A stretch of DNA of 61,615 nucleotides, taken from assembly GCA_937924475.1 (NCBI GenBank), contig CALDSV010000028.1, forward strand, positions 1 to 61,615, read 5' to 3'. This DNA is from an uncultured bacterium. Its GTDB lineage: Bacteria > Nitrospirota > Thermodesulfovibrionia > Thermodesulfovibrionales > Thermodesulfovibrionaceae. The position numbers and the translations under genes are program-made. A model generated the notes under the pieces. The model ran no database searches, was not told the origin of the DNA, and saw only the letters and a program-made list of their open reading frames with translations. Each line of letters opens with the position of its first letter. Within the stretch, counting starts at the first letter, position 1. Shown piece by piece: positions 43,130 to 49,528 of this stretch.

Positions 43130-43420
43130 TTACCTCAGAATCTCTTTCTTGGCTTGTTCTATGATTTTATTTATTTGTTGTTTGTCTATTTTTTTGTGTG
43201 ATGTATGTGTGATTGTTTGTTTTGTATGTGTGATTGTTTGTTTTGTATTATGTAGGCATTTTTGTATCCACTCATCTATATCCTGCTTTCTAAACCTGAG
43301 CATTTTGGAAGATATTTTTAGTACTGGAATTCTTTTTTCATACACGAGTTTATACACAGTTGTTTTTTTTATTTGCAGTAATTCTGCAACATCAGCAACT
43401 GTGAGAAGTTTTTCTTCCAT
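43130..43420 (-). CDS. xis: excisionase-type helix-turn-helix protein
   Basis: About 96 residues. Residues 1-55 form a MerR-like winged HTH of the excisionase family (LLTVADVAELLQIKKTTVYKLVYEKRIPVLKISSKMLRFRKQDIDEWI). A repeated segment (two copies of KQTITHT, encoded by a 21-bp tandem repeat at about 43204-43250) and a lysine-rich helix follow. The start at 43420 follows CAAGGAGGAGG. It lies directly upstream of the integrase and should steer excision and regulate int. The upstream leader has two strong hairpins. Confidence 0.85.
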   Translation of the reverse strand: MEEKLLTVADVAELLQIKKTTVYKLVYEKRIPVLKISSKMLRFRKQDIDEWIQKCLHNTKQTITHTKQTITHTSHKKIDKQQINKIIEQAKKEILR

Positions 43421-43444
43421 TATTCCTCCTCCTTGCTTGTGGAA

Positions 43445-43507
43445 AGAGGACAGATGGTTTAGTCCATCTGTCCTCTCTAGAGTGCGGGGGGCAAACACGC
43501 ACTCTAG
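43445..43507 (-). promoter_or_regulatory. two adjacent perfect hairpins upstream of xis
   Basis: First: AGAGGACAGATGG and CCATCTGTCCTCT, a 13-bp stem with a 6-base loop (43445-43476). Second: CTAGAGTGCG and CGCACTCTAG, a 10-bp stem with an 11-base loop (43477-43507), which includes the TAG stop of the gene upstream. They touch without a gap. Neither is followed by a long T-run on the reverse strand. They may separate or regulate the outer-membrane gene and xis transcripts, or be protein-binding palindromes. Confidence 0.7.
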
Positions 43508-44490
43508 AAAGTATATTTAATACTTGCTGTGAGTCCTTTGTTGGAAAAATCCTTACTCTTCAATATGTTACATTCAATGGAAAGTGAAAAATCCTTGTAC
43601 TTTCCTGTAATTCCTCCTGCAATTTGGAAAGTGTTAGCGGTCACCTCTATGGTCCTTTTTTTGGTGGTGTAAAAAGAAAATTCCTCTCCTCCTGGCATAG
43701 TAAATATCTCTTTTTGTAGCATTAGAACTTCAAACTGATCTTTTCCCTTGCTGTTTCTTATCATAGCATCACTCCATGCTTGTAGCTTCAGTTTGCCGAG
43801 CTGGAACTCTCGGGCTATTCCTATTCCTGCAACTGTATATGTATTCTTGACCCTATTTGCAATATTTTTCCACCCTATGCCACCCCTTGGCGTGACCTTA
43901 ATACCTACAATTTCTCCGTTCCAACCAATTGTGTTTTCGCTTACAAACCCAAAACCCCATTTATACGGTAGTGAAGTGAAATAAGATACATGAGCGATGT
44001 TATTTGTTTGAATTTGGAAGTCTCGGTATATGTCGACTTTTCCTGTAAGCCTTAATCCTCCTCCAATGTCTTTTTTGTCCCCTTTACTGGTAATAGTAAT
44101 ATTACCGACACCAAAATCAAGTTTGTGGTCAAATTTTGCGTATTCTGTGTATATTGCGCTTAGCAATATGGAAGCTGGATCAAACTCTCGGATGTAGTCT
44201 ATGCCTATATGTTTTATGCTGACATTTGACTTCACAACATCTATATCTCCCTGTATTTTTTTTATTCCTCCCCATACCTGTATAGAGTCACTATTCTTTC
44301 CTGTCTGCATACCTGGCGTGTTTAGTAATGAAAGATGCGCAATATGTGAAACATAAGAATTTACCCCCCGAAGCGCTTTTTGCGCGGCGTAAATCATCAT
44401 ATTTTCTAAGAAGGGATCTTGCGCCCACGCAGTTGAAAATGAAAAAAACACTACCAACACTAATACTAGAGTAGATATAACTTTTTTCAT
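43504..44490 (-). CDS. outer-membrane beta-barrel-like protein
   Basis: About 328 residues from the ATG at 44490, which follows AAGGAGGC. The signal peptide is MKKVISTLVLVLVVFFSFSTAWA. The mature protein has alternating beta strands (KLDFGVGNITITSKGDKKDIGGGLRLTGKVDIYR, GFGFVSENTIGWNGEIVGIKV) and ends KGLTASIKYTF with a terminal phenylalanine, as in barrels inserted by the BAM complex. It is probably a surface porin or autotransporter-like protein carried by the element. A possible role is in mating contact or exclusion; not shown. Confidence 0.7.
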   Translation of the reverse strand: MKKVISTLVLVLVVFFSFSTAWAQDPFLENMMIYAAQKALRGVNSYVSHIAHLSLLNTPGMQTGKNSDSIQVWGGIKKIQGDIDVVKSNVSIKHIGIDYIREFDPASILLSAIYTEYAKFDHKLDFGVGNITITSKGDKKDIGGGLRLTGKVDIYRDFQIQTNNIAHVSYFTSLPYKWGFGFVSENTIGWNGEIVGIKVTPRGGIGWKNIANRVKNTYTVAGIGIAREFQLGKLKLQAWSDAMIRNSKGKDQFEVLMLQKEIFTMPGGEEFSFYTTKKRTIEVTANTFQIAGGITGKYKDFSLSIECNILKSKDFSNKGLTASIKYTF

Positions 44491-44510
44491 GCATGCCTCC
44501 TTTTCATATA

Positions 44511-44663
44511 CTTTTATATACATAATGCAACCAAAAGAAAAAATCTCTGTAATCGTTTTAGAGATGATTTTTTTGTGCGGGTAATAAAAACTATGGCTTG
44601 GAAAAAAAAGTGGCTTAAAATTGATTTTATAGCGATTGATAAGTTGCATTATGTATATAAAAG
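44511..44663. promoter_or_regulatory. divergent control region with 21-bp inverted repeat
   Basis: A 21-bp sequence at 44511-44531 is repeated in perfect inverse at 44643-44663. Each copy reads outward as GTTGCATTATGTATATAAAA before the two divergent genes and lies 20-30 bp before their ribosome sites. GTTGCATTAT also precedes 48923 and 53312. The inner 111 bp contain an ATCTCT/AGAGAT hairpin followed by T residues. The pair is probably a mirrored promoter/operator for an element-specific regulator. Confidence 0.75.
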
Positions 44664-44692
44664 ATATAAAAAATAAAAAAGGGGGAAAGAAA

Positions 44693-45559
44693 ATGAAAAA
44701 AATAATAAGTATACTTGTATGTCTTCTTCTTATGGCATCAACTATACAAGCGCAAGTAAACACTGGAGTAGATGCGAATAAGCAAGTTAGAAAAAGTCAA
44801 GAAAAAGCATTGCAATACCGAAAATCTCGGAGTATAAGCATTGGTGAGTCTGAAAGGAACGCAAGTAGTAATGCAAGAAATTACGCAATGGAGGTAGATA
44901 TGATCTCGCTTATAATGGCAAAAATAGCTAAGTCCGATGATAGATGTAACCTGATAGAAAACCCCCCTCTGTATTCTGATATCTTCCAAACTGAAAGCCC
45001 TGCTTTGATAAACCTGACAAAGCTAAAGTATATAGAAAACCTGGCTAAGATTGGCGGGGAAATAGATATAGTAAATCCTGATGCTTATATTGAAATAGAA
45101 AGGATCGTACAATGTATAAGGTATTATGCTTCTATAATTGACAAAGTCTCAAATACAATTAAACCAAAATATAAATCATATGAAGAGTTAGATAGGCACG
45201 TAGAAAAAATAATCCAAAAGATTAAAGAACAAAAAATAGATAAGATAAGTGTAAAAAATTGTAGATATGCCGGGGACGTAAAGCAAATTGTCTGCACTGG
45301 TGGTATACTAATAGAGTATGCTTTGCCGTTACCAAATGTAACAATTGGGGGTAAGGTGGTGTACCACGGGGCTAAAGCAATTGTAAACAACAAACATATG
45401 AGATATAGTATTATTGCTTCAAATGCAAATGAATTTGCAAAAGTAAAAGATGCAACAGATAACGCGCAAAAAGATCTGACTATAGCTATAAGAGCCTCTG
45501 AAGAGAAAAGTAAGTCTTCTTCTTTTGGGACCAAAATATCTCCCCCTTCATTACAATAG
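44693..45559 (+). CDS. secreted protein of unknown family
   Basis: About 288 residues from the ATG at 44693 behind GGGGGAAAG. The signal peptide is MKKIISILVCLLLMASTIQA. The mature part is largely helical (ALQYRKSRSISIGESERNASSNARNYAMEVDMISLIMAKIAK) with single cysteines (RCNLIEN, VQCIRYY, NCRYAGD, VCTGG). It is the only plus-strand gene of the transfer half, driven by the mirrored promoter, and ends at a palindromic terminator. Unrecognised; it may interact with the outer-membrane protein next door. Confidence 0.65.
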   Translation: MKKIISILVCLLLMASTIQAQVNTGVDANKQVRKSQEKALQYRKSRSISIGESERNASSNARNYAMEVDMISLIMAKIAKSDDRCNLIENPPLYSDIFQTESPALINLTKLKYIENLAKIGGEIDIVNPDAYIEIERIVQCIRYYASIIDKVSNTIKPKYKSYEELDRHVEKIIQKIKEQKIDKISVKNCRYAGDVKQIVCTGGILIEYALPLPNVTIGGKVVYHGAKAIVNNKHMRYSIIASNANEFAKVKDATDNAQKDLTIAIRASEEKSKSSSFGTKISPPSLQ

Positions 45560-45561
45560 AT

Positions 45562-45591
45562 AAGATAGCCCTCTTTAAAGAGGGCTATCTT
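45562..45591. terminator. bidirectional terminator
   Basis: A 30-bp perfect palindrome: AAGATAGCCCTCTTT and its exact complement, flanked by A-rich and TTATTTTGATTTT sequence. It lies between the convergent genes ending at 45559 and 45618 and can stop transcription from both sides. Confidence 0.85.
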
Positions 45592-45617
45592 ATTTTGATT
45601 TTAGTCTTAATAAGTGA

Positions 45618-46364
45618 TTATTTTTGCTTCCTTTTTATGTTATTAACTTTAGGCTTATTATATTTTGCTTGCAAATATTCAAACAACAAAGGCTTGATTT
45701 TTGCAACTTTACTAGGGTCAACTAGGTAATGTACAAAAATACTAATAGCAATGTTATCTTTAGCTAAAAAGTTAAAGTAAATATCGTTCAAAAATTCTAT
45801 AATTCTATTTTCAGTGATTTCCTCGTTTGGCGTAAGATATTGTCGCATCATTTGTGCTACATAAGGTAGTTTTGCGGCAATGATCATTTTGTCGACAACT
45901 CTGAAGTCTGCACCTTCAGTTTGTATGTTATACTGTATTCCTGCTTGCGATCCTTCTGGTGATTCTATATACATCTTAACAAAATTGTTCCCGTCGTAAT
46001 AGGTGTAATACATTCCATCTTCTACAAACTTATAGTCTGTAACTTTAAAGCCTGACGGGGTTTCTGCCGGTATTAATCTTATGTATATATAATTTCCTAT
46101 TTTTTCAATTGTTCCTCCATATATACAATTAAAGCTTCCAGATAACCAGTCTTTGTCAGGCGCTATTAACATATAAGGGAGGCTCCGTGCTAGTGAACAA
46201 CCACGTACAATAAATGATGATAGTATATTATCCATATTTTTTTTGTGTAGCATAATGATAGTTCTGTCCACCTCGTCACTATCCATATATCGGGGGTCAG
46301 TGGCTGCGCTAGAAATCGTTACAAAGAGTAACATAAACAATAGTATAGTTATTATTTTTCTCAT
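45618..46364 (-). CDS. secreted protein of unknown family
   Basis: A 248-residue protein with a signal peptide (KIITILLFMLLFVTISSA) and a mature mixed alpha/beta part (DKDWLSGSFNCIYGGTIEKIGNYIYIRLIP, FVEDGMYYTYYDGNNFVKMYI). It has a single pair of cysteines (GCSLARS, FNCIYGG), maybe a disulfide. It overlaps the preceding coiled-coil gene by 4 bp and belongs to the coupling-protein operon. Unrecognised; a periplasmic role in transfer is inferred from operon position. Confidence 0.65.
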   Translation of the reverse strand: MRKIITILLFMLLFVTISSAATDPRYMDSDEVDRTIIMLHKKNMDNILSSFIVRGCSLARSLPYMLIAPDKDWLSGSFNCIYGGTIEKIGNYIYIRLIPAETPSGFKVTDYKFVEDGMYYTYYDGNNFVKMYIESPEGSQAGIQYNIQTEGADFRVVDKMIIAAKLPYVAQMMRQYLTPNEEITENRIIEFLNDIYFNFLAKDNIAISIFVHYLVDPSKVAKIKPLLFEYLQAKYNKPKVNNIKRKQK

Positions 46365-46687
46365 TTTTCCTCCTTTTTCTGATTTTCTTCGACTAGTGCT
46401 CTTTCAAACTCCTGAATGTATTCCTGTTCTTTCTTTTCCTTTTCTTTTTGTTTCTGCCTCATTTCCGTTACCTCTTTTTCTGCTTCCTTAGCCTTAGCCT
46501 CATACGTTTCTTTTAGTGCTTTGTCTCTCGTAAAATCTCGCTCAAACTCATTGATTTTTTGTTCCATTCTTGCATCTTCAATCTTCATCTCTGCATCAAT
46601 TTTTTGTTGCTGAATCGTGACGTAATAGAATATTATCATTGCTATAGGTGCTAGCACTATAGCAATCTTAAAAAGATTACCAAGCAT
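46361..46687 (-). CDS. inner-membrane coiled-coil protein
   Basis: A 108-residue protein: one N-terminal helix (IAIVLAPIAMIIFYYVTI) and then a continuous charged coiled coil (KIDAEMKIEDARMEQKINEFERDF to ALVEENQKKEEK). It lies 23 bp after the coupling protein and overlaps the next secreted protein by 4 bp. The design resembles small scaffold proteins that bridge membrane complexes. Family unknown. Confidence 0.65.
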   Translation of the reverse strand: MLGNLFKIAIVLAPIAMIIFYYVTIQQQKIDAEMKIEDARMEQKINEFERDFTRDKALKETYEAKAKEAEKEVTEMRQKQKEKEKKEQEYIQEFERALVEENQKKEEK

Positions 46688-46710
46688 TTCGCCTCCTTTC
46701 TAATTTAATG

Positions 46711-48363
46711 TTAATTTAATAATATAAATCTGTCGTTAAAGATTAGACTCTGATTTTTCACGTCCCGATGTGTATACGCAATCCTCGTCTGTGTTATATC
46801 GTAATTTAAGACTTTAATGTAGAAGTTTAAGTCCCGTAACTTTGAAAACTCAGATGGTAATATTACTCGGTCTGTCTTTCTTCTTCGTGTGATGCTAACC
46901 CCATCTCTAAGGTCTGCGGGTCCCATAGAGTAGCTTTCGTCAGTTTCCACGATCTCTCTATCTCCAAAAAGTTTTGAGATGTAGTCGCAACTAATCGTGT
47001 CGCCTAGAGCAAAACAACATATTGTATTACAATTATTCACTATGGTATTGCAAACCTCATTTCCGTATACCTTTTGCACTTGCGATATGTCCTGGCTTGC
47101 GATCCATACGCTTGCACCTTTGCTTCTTCCTAATTCCAAACACTTGACGATGGTGGGTAACTTCTGAAGGTTAGCAAACTCATCGAGTATAAAAAATATC
47201 TTCCTGCCTGGACTTTCGTCCGAGGAAAGTAAATGCTTCATCGAAATATCCACAAAAAGTGAAAGAATGGGGCGCAAAGTGTCTTGAATGTTGATGTAGT
47301 TTGTGAGGAAAATAATCCCGGGCTGATCATTTATAATCCATTCCTTGATGGAAAAGTTAGAACCTAGATGTCTCATATAATAAAAGCAATTTGTATACTG
47401 TCTCATTGTGGAAAGTACATCTGACGCTACCTTGCTTCCGCTTTCTTTCCCTTGAAGGTACCCTATCGCACGCCTCAAGACGTCTATCTGCACGGCTGCC
47501 TGAGAGAGGACTGCAATGATGTCGTTCTCGGGCATACTACAGTGGCGGTATAAACTTTCATTGCTGGTCTCACCAGATCTAACAAGTAAGTGTAAGATTG
47601 AGGCAAAAACATCTCTTGCACCATCGACCCAGAACTTGTCGTCCCTGTTGCTATGGGGAATCAATGATGCTGCAACTGAGTCTATGTCTGCATCGTTTTT
47701 GATTTCATTGAACAGGTTCCAATGCACGCACCTTATGTCGAGAGGGTTAAAGACTACGTCCCGTTCTGGTACAAAAAAGTGACTTAAGTAGTCTCCCTTA
47801 AGGTCGTGTATTACGACCTTTGCCCTTTCTTTGATTAATTGTTCAATTACATTACATAGCAATGTTGTCTTACCTGTTCCAGACCTTCCTACCAAGAAGA
47901 AGTGCCTAGTTTCCGCCCAGGGGGGTACGGGAATATTCCCAAGCTTTATTCTGTTTTTGCCTCCTCTAGTCCGCATATCTTGTTCTATCTGTTTTTGTAC
48001 CTCTTCCTCACTTGCAAGTTTTACTCCTCTAAGATGCATATCTTGCATTACTTCCATTGCTTTTTTTTGGTATCTTTTAAGTAACTTTGGGAAAATAGCC
48101 CATACTGGGGTTGTGATAAGAAAAAAAATAAAACTTTTTTTTGCGATAATAAAACATACCTGTAGTAACAAGCTAGGTTGTACTGATAAGACCTGCATAG
48201 CATTGCTGAGAGTACCACCACGGAAAAGCAAAAGCAACAAAAAAGTTAGCACCAAGTGAAGCAATAGGCATAACAAAAAAGTGTAAACATATGCCTTTGC
48301 CTCCATTTGCAATTGATGCCATAAAATTTCAAAACCTTTATATTTTTTTGCCTCTTTATACAT
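46711..48363 (-). CDS. type IV coupling protein (VirD4/TrwB/TraD type)
   Basis: A 550-residue ATPase. Two N-terminal membrane helices (about 28-50 and 68-92) precede a DNA-pump domain with Walker A GRSGTGKTTLL near residue 159, the VVIHDLKGDYLSHFF strand, Walker B FFILDEFANL near 391, and WIASQDISQVQKVYG (sensor). It matches TrwB/TraD-type coupling proteins that bring the relaxase-DNA complex to a secretion channel. GGGGAGTGG precedes the ATG. It fits with the MobF relaxase at 49529. Confidence 0.92.
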   Translation of the reverse strand: MYKEAKKYKGFEILWHQLQMEAKAYVYTFLLCLLLHLVLTFLLLLLFRGGTLSNAMQVLSVQPSLLLQVCFIIAKKSFIFFLITTPVWAIFPKLLKRYQKKAMEVMQDMHLRGVKLASEEEVQKQIEQDMRTRGGKNRIKLGNIPVPPWAETRHFFLVGRSGTGKTTLLCNVIEQLIKERAKVVIHDLKGDYLSHFFVPERDVVFNPLDIRCVHWNLFNEIKNDADIDSVAASLIPHSNRDDKFWVDGARDVFASILHLLVRSGETSNESLYRHCSMPENDIIAVLSQAAVQIDVLRRAIGYLQGKESGSKVASDVLSTMRQYTNCFYYMRHLGSNFSIKEWIINDQPGIIFLTNYINIQDTLRPILSLFVDISMKHLLSSDESPGRKIFFILDEFANLQKLPTIVKCLELGRSKGASVWIASQDISQVQKVYGNEVCNTIVNNCNTICCFALGDTISCDYISKLFGDREIVETDESYSMGPADLRDGVSITRRRKTDRVILPSEFSKLRDLNFYIKVLNYDITQTRIAYTHRDVKNQSLIFNDRFILLN

Positions 48364-48364
48364 A

Positions 48365-48571
48365 TTATTCCACTCCCCATTTTTGTTTAATTGCTATGAT
48401 TTTTTCTCGTATTTCTTCCATAGTTATGTTATCTTGTGTAATCATCTTTTCTACCTCCTTGGCAATTTCCAGATAGCAACTTTGTTGTGCAAGTTGTAGC
48501 ATTTCCTGCATCCTTTTAATTCTCTTTTGAAGCATCATTGCATTTACCCTTTTTTTTCTGTTATTCATCAT
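48365..48571 (-). CDS. small basic protein of the relaxosome operon
   Basis: About 68 residues, highly basic at the start (NNRKKRVNAMMLQKRIKRMQEMLQL) and helical throughout. I choose the ATG at 48571 behind GGAGGTG; a GTG lies 6 bp upstream. It overlaps the ribbon-helix-helix gene by 11 bp and ends 1 bp before the coupling protein ATG. A DNA- or relaxase-binding accessory role is likely but no family is recognised. Confidence 0.6.
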   Translation of the reverse strand: MMNNRKKRVNAMMLQKRIKRMQEMLQLAQQSCYLEIAKEVEKMITQDNITMEEIREKIIAIKQKWGVE

Positions 48572-48923
48572 TTTCACCTCCCTTCATTTGTGCGATAATG
48601 TCTGAAATATATTGCCGCAATTTTTCTGCTTTGGTGCGCTCGATGAAGAGAAGGTCCCCCAGTGCATTGATAACAGTAAGCACCACTATAGTATTTATGT
48701 TTATATGTTTTTGAACCTCGCTTGTTATACTGTATACATCTGGAAGCCTCTCCAAAACATCAATGAACTTTTGTACCGCAATGGTATCTTTCATTTCCGC
48801 TTTAACCGCTTGCAACGCTTTCTCTCGGACAAAAGTTGATATTTTCTTTTTTTCCATTTGCGCTAATTTAGAGATCGTTTCGTATTCCTCATCTCGCAAA
48901 TATACGTCTACGTATTTCCCCAT
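48561..48923 (-). CDS. ribbon-helix-helix relaxosome protein
   Basis: About 120 residues. The N-terminus GKYVDVYLRDEEYETISKLAQMEKKKISTFVREKALQAV has the strand-helix-helix pattern of MobC/NikA/TraY-type DNA-binding proteins. The C-terminal half is helical. The ATG at 48923 follows AAGGAGG and lies about 10 bp after the shared GTTGCATTAT...TATATA motif. It should bind near oriT in the adjacent 48955-49140 region and assist the relaxase. Confidence 0.75.
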   Translation of the reverse strand: MGKYVDVYLRDEEYETISKLAQMEKKKISTFVREKALQAVKAEMKDTIAVQKFIDVLERLPDVYSITSEVQKHININTIVVLTVINALGDLLFIERTKAEKLRQYISDIIAQMKGGENDE

Positions 48924-48934
48924 TTTTACCTCCT

Positions 48935-48954
48935 TATATATATAATAATGCAAC
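48935..48954 (-). promoter_or_regulatory. GTTGCATTAT motif, copy 3
   Basis: Reverse strand reads GTTGCATTATTATATATATA, directly before the AAGGAGG of the ribbon-helix-helix gene. The same arrangement stands before 44490, 44693 and 53312. Likely start region of the coupling-protein operon transcript. Confidence 0.6.
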
Positions 48955-49140
48955 AAAGGGTATATCCGATAATACTGGGTATCACGACTCAAAATCATAT
49001 ACGGTATATATAAGGCTTGATTTCCTTATATCTAGCTAGGGAAAAGCCTTCAAATATCTGGTATATTGAGGCTTCAATTTCCCTTTCAAGATCAATGGGT
49101 TTTTAAAAAACTTGCCATTGCAAAATGGCGTCGGGTGTGA
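48955..49140. other. candidate oriT region
   Basis: Non-coding DNA between the relaxosome gene and the iterons, with several inverted repeats: AAGGCT...AGCCTT around 49013-49062, and GCCATT-GCAA-AATGGC at 49114-49129, followed by GTCGGGTGTGAACGG. MobF relaxases nick next to such inverted repeats, and the flanking genes encode relaxosome parts. I cannot name the nick site. Confidence 0.4.
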
Positions 49141-49153
49141 ACGGTAAACGAGC

Positions 49154-49470
49154 GAGGTGTAACTATCTACTGAAGTGTAACTGTCTATCGAGGTGCAAAG
49201 AAAAGAGGTGTAACTATCAATTGAGGTGTAAATATCTATGCGAGGTGCAAAGGGAAGAGGTGTAACTGTCTAGGCGAGGTGTAACTATCTATCGAGGTTA
49301 AAAAAAAGAGGTGTAACTATCCCGTGAGGTGTAACTGTCTATTTGAGGCTAAAAAAAAGAGGTGTAACTGTCTTTTGTTGAGGTGTAACTTTTTTTATTG
49401 AGGTAAAAAAAAGAAAAAAAAAATAATTGTTATTTTTGTTGAGGTGTAACTTTTTTTATTGAGGATTATG
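49154..49470 (+). repeat. iteron array with 51-bp super-repeat (candidate oriV)
   Basis: About eleven copies of GAGGTGTAACTRTCTAT-like 18-19-bp units. They are ordered as two long units followed by one short unit (GAGGTGCAAAGAAAA or GAGGYTAAAAAAAA). This triplet starts at 49154, 49205, 49257, 49308 and 49359, a period of 51-52 bp. The right end degenerates into long A and T runs (49385-49460), which would suit a DNA-unwinding element. With a prim-pol/helicase and an initiator encoded by the element, this is most simply a replication origin; a role in transfer is possible because it adjoins the relaxase gene. Confidence 0.75.
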
Positions 49471-49528
49471 TTGTTCCATTTAATAATAAAAAAGACTACA
49501 ACATTGTTTTGAGATATTTTATAGATGT

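Noticed and set aside
43504-48998. Full type IV secretion system
   Set aside because: I looked for VirB4, VirB11, VirB8-10 and pilin-like genes; only the coupling ATPase is present.
49154-49470. Regular repeats that could be a CRISPR array
   Set aside because: Units are only 15-19 bp and lie directly next to each other without unique spacers; no cas genes are near. Iteron order fits better.
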